64,000 nucleotides of DNA, taken from NCBI RefSeq assembly GCF_001015195.1, contig NZ_LDES01000107.1, positions 1 to 64,000 of the forward strand. Direction: 5' to 3'. The position numbers were made by a program, and so were the translations under genes. This DNA is from Sphingomonas sp. Y57. GTDB taxonomy: Bacteria; Pseudomonadota; Alphaproteobacteria; Sphingomonadales; Sphingomonadaceae. Shown piece after piece: positions 17,528 through 26,388 of the stretch. The notes under the pieces are model-generated. The model saw only the letters and a list, made by a program, of their open reading frames with translations, was not told the DNA's origin and searched no databases. Within the stretch, counting starts at the first letter, position 1. Each line of letters begins with the position of its first letter.

Positions 17528-19627
17528 TCAGCGCGCGGCCGGCGCCGTCGTCGCTGCCCCGGTCGTCCCCGGCCGGGTCCGGTAGCGGTCGAACCAGGCG
17601 ACGATCGCCGATGCTTTCGCCGCCGCCTGTGACGGCCGCGCGGCAATGCCGCCATGGCTGGCGCCCGGCACCTTCACCAGCGCGGTCGGCACGCCCCGGA
17701 TCTGCAGCGCGGCATAATATTGCTCGGCCTCGCTGACCGGCGTGCGGTAGTCCTCGCTGCCGACAACGACGAGGGTGGGCGTCTTGACGTTGCCGACCAG
17801 GCTGAGCGGCGATCGTGCCCAATAGCCGGTCGGGTCTTCCCAGGGCAGCTTGGCGAACCAGTAGCGCGAGGTGAACAGCGTCGCATCCATGGTCAGCGCC
17901 TCGCTGATCCAGTTGATCACCGGCTTCTGCGTGGCGGCGCCCCGGAACCGGTCGGTCTTGCCGACGATCCAGCTCGTCAGCACGCCGCCGCCGGATCCGC
18001 CGGTGACGAACAGATTGTCGGGATCGGCCACCCCGGCGGCGATCGCCGCATCGACCGCCGCCATCAGGTCGCCATAGTCGTCGCCGGGATATTTGTGGTG
18101 GATGAGTTCGGCGAATTCCTGCCCGTAGGAGGTCGAGCCGCGCGGGTTGGTGTAGAGCACCGCATATCCCGCTGAGGCGTAGAGCTGGTCGTCGGTCGAG
18201 AAATGCGGGCCATAGGCGCTGTGCGGCCCGCCATGGATTTCGAGCACCAGAGGTACCCGCTGCCCCTCCCGCCAGCCGGGCGGAGTCACCAGCCAGGCGG
18301 GGACGGCGCGGCCGTCGGGCGCCTTGACGCCGAGCTCGCGGACCTGGCCCAGGCTCTTGGCGCCGAGGAAATCCTCGTTGAGCCGGGTGAGCTGCCGGAT
18401 GCGGCCGCCGGTCGCCACCGACAGGTCGGCGGGGCGCAGCGCCGATCCGCTGGTGAAGGCCAGCGCGCCGGTCTTGGCGACGCTGAAGTCGCCGCCGCTG
18501 TACGGCCGGTCGAGTTCGGTGCCGGTGAGCCCGCCCACGATTTCCGTCACCTTGCCGTCGAGGGTGACGCGCGCGATGCGGTTGACGCCGCGATCGTCAT
18601 ATTGGGCATAGAGCGAGCGTCCGTCGGCGGCCCATTCGGCCTTGTCGATGCTGCGGTCAAAATTGGCGGTGATCGCGCGTGCGCCGCTGCCGTCGCGGTT
18701 CATCACGTAGAGCAAGGTGGTCTGCCAGGAGAGCCGCCTGTCGTCATAACCGAGATAGGCGACCTTCGATCCGTCGGGTGACACCGCCGGTGCGACATCG
18801 CGCCCTTCGCGGCTGGTGAGCGCTCGGATCGCGCCTGTCGCGACATCGAGCGCGTAGATCTCCGGATCGAAGACATTGTGCTGCCAGTCGGGCTTGCGCA
18901 CCGCGCTGAACAGGATCGAGCGGCCGTCCGGCGTCCAGCTCAAGGGCCCTCCGTCCTGATAGTCGCCGAAGCTGAGCTGCCGGGGCGGCCCGCCGTCGGC
19001 CGCGACGACGAAGATATGGTCATAGCCGGGCTCGACATAGCCGCCGCCGTCGGCGCGATAATCGACCCGGTCGATCACCTCGAGCGGCTTGGCCCAGTCG
19101 GCGCCCTCGGGCTTGTCCGGCGCCTTGCCCAGCTTGGCCGGCTCGCCCGGCACGCGCATGACATAGGCGATGCTGTGTCCGTCGGGGGACCAGGCGATCG
19201 CCTGCGGCCCATCGGGCAGCTGGGTGACGCGCACCGTCGCGTCGTCGGCGAGCCAGCGGACGAAGAGCTGCGGCTTGCCCTTGGAATCGGCGGCGACATA
19301 GGCGAGCCGCTTGCCGTCGGGCGACCAGCGCGGCTGGCTGGCGTCCGCAACGAGCGGGCGCTGCGCGCCGCTGGCGACGTCGACGAGCCAGATTGCGCCC
19401 TTCATCTTGTCGGTCATGATGTCGGCCTGACGCCGGACATAGGCGACCGCTTTTCCGTCCGGGCTGATCTGCGGATCGGACGCTACCTGCAGCGCGAAGA
19501 TGTCGCCGCCCTCGAAGCGCGTGGAGAGGGTGGCGGCGGGGGTGGGGACGGGGGCGCTCTGGGCGAAAGCGGGCATGGCGAGCAGCGCCGCGCCGAGCAT
19601 CAGCGCGGAAAAGGTCGGTTTCGGCAT
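17528..19627 (-). CDS. S9-family serine peptidase (prolyl oligopeptidase/acylaminoacyl peptidase type), exported
   Basis: A 699-aa exported peptidase. The signal peptide (LMLGAALLAMPAFAQ) directs it to the periplasm. Residues of about 45-430 form a WD40-like/DPP beta-propeller with repeated SPDGK and SPDGH blades. The C-terminal alpha/beta hydrolase has Ser545 in GGSGGG, Asp626 in GSEDYRTP and His658 in GASHGG. These enzymes cleave short peptides or blocked N-termini. It converges with the TonB receptor gene and is followed on the same strand side by a two-component system, so import-plus-cleavage of a peptide is an attractive but unproven idea. Confidence 0.93.
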   Translation of the reverse strand: MPKPTFSALMLGAALLAMPAFAQSAPVPTPAATLSTRFEGGDIFALQVASDPQISPDGKAVAYVRRQADIMTDKMKGAIWLVDVASGAQRPLVADASQPRWSPDGKRLAYVAADSKGKPQLFVRWLADDATVRVTQLPDGPQAIAWSPDGHSIAYVMRVPGEPAKLGKAPDKPEGADWAKPLEVIDRVDYRADGGGYVEPGYDHIFVVAADGGPPRQLSFGDYQDGGPLSWTPDGRSILFSAVRKPDWQHNVFDPEIYALDVATGAIRALTSREGRDVAPAVSPDGSKVAYLGYDDRRLSWQTTLLYVMNRDGSGARAITANFDRSIDKAEWAADGRSLYAQYDDRGVNRIARVTLDGKVTEIVGGLTGTELDRPYSGGDFSVAKTGALAFTSGSALRPADLSVATGGRIRQLTRLNEDFLGAKSLGQVRELGVKAPDGRAVPAWLVTPPGWREGQRVPLVLEIHGGPHSAYGPHFSTDDQLYASAGYAVLYTNPRGSTSYGQEFAELIHHKYPGDDYGDLMAAVDAAIAAGVADPDNLFVTGGSGGGVLTSWIVGKTDRFRGAATQKPVINWISEALTMDATLFTSRYWFAKLPWEDPTGYWARSPLSLVGNVKTPTLVVVGSEDYRTPVSEAEQYYAALQIRGVPTALVKVPGASHGGIAARPSQAAAKASAIVAWFDRYRTRPGTTGAATTAPAAR

Positions 19628-19711
19628 GGAGGACCTCGATCTTGTGGATGCCGCACCGTCGCGCTTTTCGGGGCTGGGCTCAACCCCGGGAGCTTTACGG
19701 GTCCGGAACCG

Positions 19712-21076
19712 TCAGGGCGCGAGCGGGAGGGCGATCGTCGCCCGCAGTCCCGGGTGCGCATCGCCGAGCGACAGCGTTCCCCGATGGAGCCGCGCGATCG
19801 CTTCGACCAGCGGCAGACCGAGGCCGTGGCCATGGCCGCTGCCGGTACGGCTGTCATCGAGTCGGCCGAACCGGCGCAGCGCGCGGCTGTGGTCGGCGGC
19901 GGGGATGCCGGGGCCGTCGTCCTCGACGCTGACGAGTGCCCGGTCGCCGGTCCGGGTCGCGGCGATCCGGATACGGCTGCCCGGCGGCGTGTGGCGGATC
20001 GCATTCTCGACCAGGTTGATCAGCGCCTGGGCGAGCAATTGGCGGTCGCCCAGCACGGGGAGAGGGACCGGACTGTCATCGGCCAGGCTGCGGCCGGCAT
20101 CGGCAGCGGCCGGCTGCATGGTGGCGGCGACATGATGGGCGATCGCGCCGAGGTCGATCCGCTCGAACCCGGCGCGCCGCGCCCCGCCCTCGATCTCGGC
20201 GATGCGCAGGATCGCCGCGAACATCGCCAGCAGCGTGTCGCTGTCGGCAATCGCCGCCTCGATCTCGGCTGCGATCTCTGCGGGTGGGGCGTCGCCCCTC
20301 TCGGCGCGCTGCGCCAGCGCCTGCAGCCGGCCGCGCAACCGGGCGAGCGGGGTGCGCAGGTCGTGGGCTATGTCGTTGGAGACGTTGCTGATCTCGGCCA
20401 TCAGCCCGGCGATCCGGTCGAGCATCGCGTTGAACGCGCGCGCCTGCTGGTCGAACGCGCTGTCCGACCCGTCGACCGGGACGCGGCGCTGCATGTCGCC
20501 GTCGACGATCGCCTCGACGGTTTGCCGCATGGCGACGATCCGGCGTCCGATCACCAGCCCGAAGGTCGCGATCCCGGCGACGACGACGAGGATGATCGAT
20601 CCGAAGCCGAACAGGTAGATCCGGGCCCGTGCCGCATTATAGTCGTCGAACGGTTCGGTCTCGCCGACGACCGTCAGGATCAGGCTGTCACCGATGGGGC
20701 GGACCAGGGCGCGGCCGGTCGACAGGCCCTTGACCCCAAGGGCGCGATCGACCGTCGAAAAGCCCTCCGGCAGCGGATGCCGCAGCCGGATGTTGCCGGC
20801 GAGGAAGCGGCTATTGGCGGTGGTCAGCAGCAGGCCGAGGTCGCCGGTGTCGCGCTCCCCGGTCAGTGCCTCGACCTGGCGGATCAGCTCGGCGGTGCCG
20901 CTGTGCGTGCCCATCGCCGCCAGCTCGCCGCTGACGCTGGCGATGCGCTGGTCCACCAGCGCGACGACCGTGTCGTGGGTCGCCCGATAGACGGCGAGGC
21001 CGGTCAGCCCGGTCGCGGTGATGAAGGCGACGAGGAACGCCGCGGTCAGCGCGCGGAGCGATCGCAGCCCCTTCAT
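19712..21076 (-). CDS. membrane sensor histidine kinase (EnvZ/QseC type)
   Basis: A 454-aa kinase with two transmembrane helices (about residues 10-30 and 170-195) flanking a periplasmic sensor, then HAMP (RIVAMRQTVEAIVDGDMQRRVP), the dimerisation motif NDIAHDLRTPLARL with the phosphorylated His, and ATPase boxes NLVENAIRHTP, VEDDGPGIP and GHGHGLGLPLV. The reading frame stays open far upstream, but that stretch overlaps the response regulator and is a shadow; the ATG at 21076 overlaps the regulator stop as ATGA. The signal is unknown. Confidence 0.92.
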   Translation of the reverse strand: MKGLRSLRALTAAFLVAFITATGLTGLAVYRATHDTVVALVDQRIASVSGELAAMGTHSGTAELIRQVEALTGERDTGDLGLLLTTANSRFLAGNIRLRHPLPEGFSTVDRALGVKGLSTGRALVRPIGDSLILTVVGETEPFDDYNAARARIYLFGFGSIILVVVAGIATFGLVIGRRIVAMRQTVEAIVDGDMQRRVPVDGSDSAFDQQARAFNAMLDRIAGLMAEISNVSNDIAHDLRTPLARLRGRLQALAQRAERGDAPPAEIAAEIEAAIADSDTLLAMFAAILRIAEIEGGARRAGFERIDLGAIAHHVAATMQPAAADAGRSLADDSPVPLPVLGDRQLLAQALINLVENAIRHTPPGSRIRIAATRTGDRALVSVEDDGPGIPAADHSRALRRFGRLDDSRTGSGHGHGLGLPLVEAIARLHRGTLSLGDAHPGLRATIALPLAP

Positions 21077-21753
21077 CCGGGCAGGAGATAGCCGACGCCG
21101 CGGACCGTGCTGATCGGATCGGCGCCGCCGTTCGCGGTCAGCTTCGCGCGCAGCCGGCGGATATGGACGTCGACCAGGTTGGTCGCGGGTTCGAAGTCGT
21201 AGCCCCACACCTTTTCGAGGAGCATCGCGCGGGTGACGATCGAATCGACGTTGCGGACCAGTTCGAGCAGCAGGTTGAACTCGATCTTGCTGAGATCGAC
21301 GGCCTTGCCGTCGCGCCACGCCCGGAAGCGGGCCGGGCTGACGACGATATCGCCGGCGCGCAGCGTGCCGCCATCCTGCGCCGGCTGGCGGCGGCCGCGC
21401 AGGATCGCGTTGAGCCGGGCGTTGAGCTCCGCTGCGGTCACCGGTTTTACGACATAGTCGTCGGCGCCGGCGTCGAGTCCCTCGACCTTCTCGACGGGCC
21501 GGCCGAGCGCGCTGAGGATGATCACCGGCAGGCCCATGCCGTCCTGGCGGATGCGTTGCAGCACCGACAGGCCGTCGACCGTGGGCAGCATCAGGTCGAG
21601 GATCATCGCGTCGAACCGGTCGCGCGTCACCGCCTCGATCGCCGCGCGGCCGTCGGCGGCCACCGACACCTGATGGCCCATGCCGCGCAGGTCGCGCTCC
21701 AGCATCGCGACCAGCGCGGCGTCGTCCTCGACCAGCAGCAGGTTCAGGCTCAT
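21073..21753 (-). CDS. OmpR/PhoB-family response regulator
   Basis: A 226-aa regulator with a receiver (LVEDD at 8-12, phosphoacceptor Asp53 in MILDLMLP, switch Lys in VVKPVT) and a C-terminal winged helix (DLSKIEFNLLLELVRN and TNLVDVHIRRLRAKL). It is the cognate partner of the kinase encoded immediately downstream with a 4-base overlap. GAGG at good spacing favours ATG at 21753 over the adjacent GTG. Its targets are not known; it lies beyond the S9 peptidase and TonB receptor genes. Confidence 0.94.
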   Translation of the reverse strand: MSLNLLLVEDDAALVAMLERDLRGMGHQVSVAADGRAAIEAVTRDRFDAMILDLMLPTVDGLSVLQRIRQDGMGLPVIILSALGRPVEKVEGLDAGADDYVVKPVTAAELNARLNAILRGRRQPAQDGGTLRAGDIVVSPARFRAWRDGKAVDLSKIEFNLLLELVRNVDSIVTRAMLLEKVWGYDFEPATNLVDVHIRRLRAKLTANGGADPISTVRGVGYLLPG

Positions 21754-21993
21754 CACATCCTCGCTCGCCCGTCCTCCAGCAGAAGCCGGCGCCCCTGGGA
21801 AGCGCGATTGTCATCATAATGCAGCATCGTCGCCATATCCGTTTCAGAAGTCGCCCGGACCGATCCAAAACGTTTCGCTTCACCAACCGTATTACTGTTG
21901 CATATATGTCATACACCCGGCCGTTCTCGGTCTTTGCCGGGTTTCGGCCGCTTTTCGATTGTTCCCGCCGCCGAAAGTTGATCTCTAGGCGGC

Positions 21994-22632
21994 ATGCGGG
22001 GGAAAGACGAATCGGGCGCAGGGCGCTCCATCGGCGCGGCCGAACGTATCTTGAGGGCTTTGGCGGCGGAATTTCCGCGTCTGCACGATCGCCAGTCATT
22101 CCTGGACAGCGCCGCGTTGCGCGCCGGATATGACAAGGAGGACGGTGCCGCCCTGTCGGACAATGAGCGCCAGGCGGCCGCCCGAGCGCTGACCCGGCTG
22201 ATCAGCGACGGCACGGTGGCCGAGACGCTCTGGCCTTCGGGCGACAGCGACAAGGTCCAGCTTCCCGAACAGGGGATGATCGCGGTGTCGGTCAACCTCG
22301 GCTCGCTGCGCGAGGAGCGGCTGGTCTGGGAAGCGCGGCGCGAAGGGCCCGAGCCGAGCCAGGAGAGGATCGTCAGCGAGATCGTGGAACGCTCCCGCGT
22401 CTGGATCGAGCAGAACATGGACGACGGCAAGCTGCCGCTCCTGCTGGTCAACGCCAGCATCATCCACGGATCGAACGCCTTCGATATCCTGATCAGCGCG
22501 CAGTACCGCAATCCCTACAACCTGCTGCGCTATACGCGGGAGGTCGTGCAGGTGGTGGCGCATATCGCCGGCACCCACACGATGCTCGTGGCGCAGAGCT
22601 ACGGCTTCCCCGACTTCACGGCGGGGCGGTAG
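21994..22632 (+). CDS. hypothetical regulator-like protein with a possible Lrp/AsnC RAM domain
   Basis: A 212-aa cytoplasmic protein. The N-terminal 75 residues look like a winged helix (AERILRALAAEFPRLHDRQSF and NERQAAARALTRLISDGTVAET). The C-terminal part (about 145-208) follows the RAM ligand-domain pattern of AsnC/Lrp proteins: SNAFDILISAQYRNPYNLLRYTREVV, then IAGTHTMLVAQSYG. The resemblance is by eye. No good ribosome-binding site is seen before the ATG. It is convergent with ohrR (3-base gap) and has a 240-base AT-richer region upstream shared with the response-regulator gene. Confidence 0.55.
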   Translation: MRGKDESGAGRSIGAAERILRALAAEFPRLHDRQSFLDSAALRAGYDKEDGAALSDNERQAAARALTRLISDGTVAETLWPSGDSDKVQLPEQGMIAVSVNLGSLREERLVWEARREGPEPSQERIVSEIVERSRVWIEQNMDDGKLPLLLVNASIIHGSNAFDILISAQYRNPYNLLRYTREVVQVVAHIAGTHTMLVAQSYGFPDFTAGR

Positions 22633-22635
22633 GGC

Positions 22636-23097
22636 TCAGTCGCGCTCCCCCGCGCTGCGGCGCAGATTGTCGCCCAGCGTGACCAGGCCCTGCTGGAGAG
22701 CGGCGATCTCCCCGGCCGGCAGGCCGATCGACTCGAACAGCTCCGATGGAAGGCAGGCGGCCTCCTCGCCGGCGGCGCGGCCCCTGTCGGTCAGGTGGAC
22801 GCGCACCACCCGCTCGTCGACGGCATCGCGGCGGCGCTGGACGAAGCCGGCCGCCTCGAGCCGCTTGATCAGCGGGGTCAGCGTGTTCGATTCAAGGAAC
22901 AGATGCTCGCCTAGCGCACCGACCGTCTGACCATCGGCGTGGCGCAGCGCCAGAATCACGAGATACTGGGGATAGGTCAGTCCGAGCCGGTCGAGCAGCG
23001 GCTTGTAGACACGGTTGAACGCGTGGCCGGCCGCATAGACCGAGAAACATAGCAGATTGTGGAAGGGACCCTGATCCCCGGAAGCATCCTTCGTCAT
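22636..23097 (-). CDS. ohrR: OhrR, organic-peroxide sensing MarR-family repressor
   Basis: A 153-aa MarR-family repressor. LLCFSVYAAGHAFNRVYKPLL then LGLTYPQYLVIL is the OhrR signature, with the peroxide-sensing cysteine at Cys17. A C-terminal cysteine (EAACLPS) could form the second partner of a two-Cys switch. Oxidation by organic hydroperoxides or hypochlorite should release it from DNA. It is divergent from ohr, and operator-like palindromes sit in the shared region. A start 12 codons upstream would run into the operator at 23112 and is rejected. Confidence 0.93.
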   Translation of the reverse strand: MTKDASGDQGPFHNLLCFSVYAAGHAFNRVYKPLLDRLGLTYPQYLVILALRHADGQTVGALGEHLFLESNTLTPLIKRLEAAGFVQRRRDAVDERVVRVHLTDRGRAAGEEAACLPSELFESIGLPAGEIAALQQGLVTLGDNLRRSAGERD

Positions 23098-23111
23098 GCT
23101 CCGCGATATAG

Positions 23112-23123
23112 ATCGTGCACGAT
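23112..23123. promoter_or_regulatory. OhrR operator candidate 1
   Basis: A perfect 12-bp palindrome ATCGTGCACGAT lies 15 bases upstream of the ohrR start codon. Its half-site ATCGTG recurs in the second site at 23174-23188, which points to binding by the same dimer and to autoregulation. Confidence 0.7.
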
Positions 23124-23137
23124 ATGATCGCAAGCGG

Positions 23138-23166
23138 TTGACATTGCGATGCGCCTCGCCTAGATA
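23138..23166 (+). promoter_or_regulatory. sigma-70 promoter of ohr
   Basis: TTGACA (23138-23143), a 17-base spacer, then TAGATA (23161-23166). Transcription would start near 23173, inside the second operator, so a bound repressor would block initiation. This is one of the clearest housekeeping-type promoters in the window. Confidence 0.8.
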
Positions 23167-23173
23167 GATCGCA

Positions 23174-23188
23174 CACGATCAAATCGTG
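23174..23188. promoter_or_regulatory. OhrR operator candidate 2 over the ohr start point
   Basis: Perfect inverted repeat CACGAT-CAA-ATCGTG. It shares its half-site with the palindrome at 23112 and overlaps the predicted transcription start of ohr; an overlapping GATCG-CACA-CGATC symmetry begins at 23167. Confidence 0.75.
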
Positions 23189-23235
23189 AAAGATTGAAAA
23201 ATGCTCCCCTGAACCCCACGATGAGGAACAGCACC

Positions 23236-23661
23236 ATGGCTACGAAGATTCTCTATTCGACCAGCTCCACCGCGACCGGCGGCCGCGATGGCCGGGCCCG
23301 CACTGCCGACGGCAGCTTCGAGGTGACGCTCGGCACGCCCAAGGAACTGGGCGGGAATGGACAGGGCAACAATCCGGAGCAGCTCTTCGCATCGGGCTAT
23401 GCGGCCTGCTTCCTCGGCGCGATGAAGTTCGCCGCGTCGCAGGGCCAGCATGTCAAGGTGCCCGCCGACGCCACCGTCACCGCCACGGTCGGGATCGGGC
23501 CGCGCGCCGACAAGGGTTTCGGCCTGGCGGTGGCGCTCGAGATCAGCCTGCCGGGCGTCGATCGCGCCGCGGCCGAGGCGCTGGTCGCCGAAGCCGACAC
23601 CATCTGCCCCTACAGCCACGCCGTGCGCGGCAATATCGAGGTGAAGCTCAGCGTCGCCTGA
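23236..23661 (+). CDS. ohr: organic hydroperoxide resistance protein Ohr
   Basis: A 141-aa Ohr/OsmC-family thiol peroxidase that reduces fatty-acid and other organic hydroperoxides using lipoyl groups. The catalytic pair is Cys58 (GYAACFLGAM) and Cys124 (TICPYSHAV), with Arg17 and Glu48 (NNPEQLFASG) in the active site. The ATG at 23236 gives the usual family length; an upstream in-frame start would add 14 unrelated residues. It is divergent from and controlled by ohrR. Confidence 0.95.
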   Translation: MATKILYSTSSTATGGRDGRARTADGSFEVTLGTPKELGGNGQGNNPEQLFASGYAACFLGAMKFAASQGQHVKVPADATVTATVGIGPRADKGFGLAVALEISLPGVDRAAAEALVAEADTICPYSHAVRGNIEVKLSVA

Positions 23662-23680
23662 CGCGCATCCACTCCGCTTC

Positions 23681-23786
23681 CCAGGCGTCATCCCGGCGGA
23701 GGCCGGGATCTCGGGAGGCTCCTGCTTCAACCTGTTCTCCGTTCTCCCGAGACCCCCGGCCTCCGCCGGGGTGACGTCCGCCTGGA
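23681..23786. repeat. twin palindromic repeat, GTCATCCCGGC family
   Basis: Left unit CGTCATCCCGGC-GGAG-GCCGGGATCTCGGGAG and right unit in reverse (CTCCCGAGA, CCGGCCTCCGCCGGGGTGACG), with outer arms CCAGGCG and CGCCTGG. The full element can form one long hairpin between ohr and the Rrf2 gene. Confidence 0.8.
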
Positions 23787-23807
23787 AAACACAGACAATC
23801 TCACTCC

Positions 23808-23834
23808 GCGTTTTACGCTTGACGCGTAAAACGC
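23808..23834. promoter_or_regulatory. perfect 11-bp inverted repeat, probable Rrf2 operator
   Basis: GCGTTTTACGC-TTGAC-GCGTAAAACGC. It brackets the -35 hexamer of the promoter described next, 21 bases before the Rrf2-family start codon, the position expected for autoregulation. There is no T-tract, so a terminator is less likely. Confidence 0.75.
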
Positions 23835-23846
23835 GGGGTGTATGAG
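23819..23846 (+). promoter_or_regulatory. promoter of the Rrf2 regulator, probably giving a leaderless mRNA
   Basis: TTGACG (23819-23824), 16-base spacer, TATGAG (23841-23846). With a normal 6-8 base discriminator, transcription begins at about 23853-23855, on or next to the ATG at 23855, and no Shine-Dalgarno is seen. The -35 is exactly in the centre of the inverted repeat. Confidence 0.6.
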
Positions 23847-23854
23847 TCCGTGTT

Positions 23855-24394
23855 ATGGCCCACATCACCACCAGTGTCGAATATGGCATCCATTGCCTGC
23901 TGTGGCTCGTCGGATCGGGCGACCGGGCGATGAGCAGCCGCGACCTCGCCGAGTTGCAGGGCATCTCGCCGAGCTTCCTCGCCAAGATTTTCCCCAAGCT
24001 GGAAAAGGCGGGGATCGTCGCAGCGAGCGAGGGCGTGCGCGGCGGCTACCGGCTCGCGCGCCCGGCCGATTCGATCAGCTTCCTCGACATCGTCGACGCC
24101 ATCGAGGGGGAGAAGCCCCTGTTCGATTGCCAGGAGGTGCGCGAACGCTGCGCCCTTTTCGCAGGCGGCGCGCCCGCCTGGGCGACCGACGGCGTCTGCG
24201 CGGTCCATGGCGTGATGCTCCAGGCCGAGAAGGCCATGCGCGACGCCCTTGCCGCCCAGTCGCTCCAGGATGTCGCGAACCGCTTCGGGCGGAAGGTGCC
24301 CGACGATTTCTTCGGCGATGTCGAGGCGTGGGTGGGCGACCGCATGAGCGGACGAACCGGCCGCATCCGGCCCGCGCGCGAATCGCCGGGCTGA
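23855..24394 (+). CDS. Rrf2-family transcriptional regulator
   Basis: A 179-aa Rrf2 regulator (family of IscR, NsrR, CymR). The winged helix is MSSRDLAELQGISPSFLAKIFPKL with the wing RGGYRLARP; the dimer helix and cysteine loop follow. Cysteines at 92, 99 and 115 (FDCQEVRERCALF and DGVCAVH) are spaced C-x6-C-x15-C, which could ligate an Fe-S cluster or sense NO/redox state; the second spacing is longer than in IscR. The adjacent NDH-2-like gene is its most likely target. It probably represses itself through the 23808 palindrome. Confidence 0.9.
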   Translation: MAHITTSVEYGIHCLLWLVGSGDRAMSSRDLAELQGISPSFLAKIFPKLEKAGIVAASEGVRGGYRLARPADSISFLDIVDAIEGEKPLFDCQEVRERCALFAGGAPAWATDGVCAVHGVMLQAEKAMRDALAAQSLQDVANRFGRKVPDDFFGDVEAWVGDRMSGRTGRIRPARESPG

Positions 24395-24544
24395 TCTGAT
24401 CGCCCCGCGGCGGGGCGTATCCTCGCTTTCCAGAACCCTTTCTCGGCATCCGCCGGACGTTCCGAGAAAGCCCCCCTGTGCGCCGTGACGGACGACGGCA
24501 GGGAATGATCCCCCATGTCCGGCGACCATCGAAAGGAAATCGTC

Positions 24545-25750
24545 ATGACCAGCAAGATCCTGATCGCCGGCTCCGGTTTCGCCGGCCTGTGGGCCGCCCT
24601 GTCCGCCGCGCGCGCCGTATCGCTCGCCGACCGCGAGGAAGACGTCGAGGTGACCGTCATCTCGCCCGCCCCCAATCTGGCGATCCGGCCGCGCCTCTAC
24701 GAGATCGATCTGGCCAACATGTATCCCGACATCTCAGCGCTGCTCGACGCGGTTGGCGTGCGTCACCTGGCCGGGTTCGTCGACGCGGTCGACAGCGCGG
24801 CGCGCACCGTCACGGTCCGGACCAATGACGGCGGCTGGAGGACGCTTGGCTATGATCGCTTCGTCCTGGCCGCGGGAAGCCGGCTGTTCCGCCCTGACAT
24901 CCCCGGCATCGACCTGGTGTTCGACGCCGATCAGCATGATTCCGCACAGGCGCTCGATCGTCATATCAAGGCGCTGTCCGAGCGGCCGGAGACCTCCGGT
25001 CGCAATACGGTGGTGGTCGCGGGGGGCGGTCTGACCGGGCTCGAGACCGCGACCGAGATGCCGGCCCGGCTGCGCGCCGCGCTGGGCGCCGATGTCGCGA
25101 TCCGCGTCGTCATCGTCGATACCGCGCCGGCTATCGGCGCGGCGATGGGGGCCGGGGCCGTTCCGCATATCCACGAGGCGCTCGGCGAGGCTGGGGTCGA
25201 ATCGCGCGCCGCTGTCCGCGTCGTCGCGATCGAGCCGGGCGCGGTCCTCCTCTCCTCGGGCGAGCGGATCGAGACCGACACGGTGGTGTGGAGCGCGGGG
25301 ATGCGCGCCCACCCGCTGGCCGCGACGATCCCGGGCGAGCATGATCCGCTCGGTCGCGTGGTGGGCGATGCCTTCCTCCACGCGCCGGCCGCACCGGGGG
25401 TGTTCGTCACCGGCGACACGGTCAGGGCCGCGACCGACGACCAGGGCAATGTCAGCGTGATGTCGTGCCAGCACGCGCTGAGCCTCGGCCGGGTCGCCGG
25501 CCACAATGCCGCGGCCGAACTCGTCGGCCTGCCGCTGCATCCCTACAGCCAGCCAAAATATGTCACCTGCCTCGACCTCGGCCCGTGGGGCGCCCTCTAT
25601 ACCGAGGGCTGGGAGCGCGTGGTCCGCTTCGTCGGCGAGGAGGCCAAGGCGATCAAGCGGGAGATCAACGGCGTATGGATCTACCCGCCCGCGCCCGATC
25701 GCGACGCGGTGTTCGGGGTCGCCAATCCCGACTTTGTGATCGTCCCCTGA
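24545..25750 (+). CDS. NDH-2-like FAD-dependent NAD(P)H dehydrogenase
   Basis: A 401-aa pyridine nucleotide-disulfide family oxidoreductase. The first Rossmann fold ([14 protein letters not shown], residues 5-18) binds FAD, the second ([14 protein letters not shown], near 165) binds NAD(P)H, and GVFVTGDTV is the third FAD contact. No CxxxxC redox disulfide is present, which fits type II NADH dehydrogenase or a related quinone reductase at the membrane rather than a disulfide reductase. GAAAGGAAAT precedes the ATG. Placed 150 bases after the Rrf2 gene, it may be a redox- or NO-responsive bypass to complex I. Confidence 0.82.
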   Translation: MTSKILIAGSGFAGLWAALSAARAVSLADREEDVEVTVISPAPNLAIRPRLYEIDLANMYPDISALLDAVGVRHLAGFVDAVDSAARTVTVRTNDGGWRTLGYDRFVLAAGSRLFRPDIPGIDLVFDADQHDSAQALDRHIKALSERPETSGRNTVVVAGGGLTGLETATEMPARLRAALGADVAIRVVIVDTAPAIGAAMGAGAVPHIHEALGEAGVESRAAVRVVAIEPGAVLLSSGERIETDTVVWSAGMRAHPLAATIPGEHDPLGRVVGDAFLHAPAAPGVFVTGDTVRAATDDQGNVSVMSCQHALSLGRVAGHNAAAELVGLPLHPYSQPKYVTCLDLGPWGALYTEGWERVVRFVGEEAKAIKREINGVWIYPPAPDRDAVFGVANPDFVIVP

Positions 25751-25760
25751 AAAGAGGCGG

Positions 25761-26156
25761 TCAGGACCGCGGCGGCCGCTTGCCCGACGGCGGGCGATCC
25801 GGCCTCGTCCGACGCGGATCGCGGGGGGCGCCCGGGCGTCCCCCGCCACCGCCCGGTCCGCGTCCCGGCCCCCCCGGCGAGCGGGTCTGCGGCCGCGGGG
25901 CGACCCCGGCGACCTTGGGGTTGAGGACGGTATATCCTTCCGACTGGAGCCGGGTGAAGGCGGCGCGGACGCTGGTCTGGATCGAGGCCTGCAGCTCGGC
26001 GGGCAGGTCCCGGAAGGTGGTGTTGGGGTGGATCGCGCCCAGATCGCGCAACAGCGCGTTGGGCACGCCCTTCGATGCGGCACGGAGCGCGCCGAGCCCG
26101 TCGATCACGGCCGCGACGATCACGTCGTGCATGACCTCGGATGCGGATTTGGTCAC
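25761..26156 (-). CDS. conserved hypothetical protein with disordered Gly/Arg/Pro tail
   Basis: A 131-aa cytoplasmic protein. Residues 1-85 are a compact helical region ([54 protein letters not shown]). Residues 88-131 are a low-complexity run of Gly, Pro and Arg, rich enough to bind nucleic acid or simply be disordered. I do not recognise a family. It converges with the NDH-2-like gene and diverges from rlmN. Confidence 0.65.
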   Translation of the reverse strand: MTKSASEVMHDVIVAAVIDGLGALRAASKGVPNALLRDLGAIHPNTTFRDLPAELQASIQTSVRAAFTRLQSEGYTVLNPKVAGVAPRPQTRSPGGPGRGPGGGGGRPGAPRDPRRTRPDRPPSGKRPPRS

Positions 26157-26388
26157 TTCTTCCCTCCGGAATCGACGGCGGTTCCGACGACCCGGCCGCT
26201 ATACAGCCTGCCGGGGCGGGCGGAAGCGAAATATGCGCCGCCGCCGCCCCCCACCGGGCAGCGAATATGATCGCGCGGGCGTCGCGACGGGGATAGACGT
26301 GGCGCCGTCGCCAGTCGGCCACCATCGTTTAACGGGCTTGAAATGGGGCGCAGTGGAAAATCGGGCCGCGATCGACTATGGGACGGCG

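Noticed and set aside
19712-22099. 795-codon apparent regulator-kinase fusion
   Set aside because: The upstream part is out of frame with and overlaps the response regulator; only residues from the ATG at 21076 resemble a kinase.
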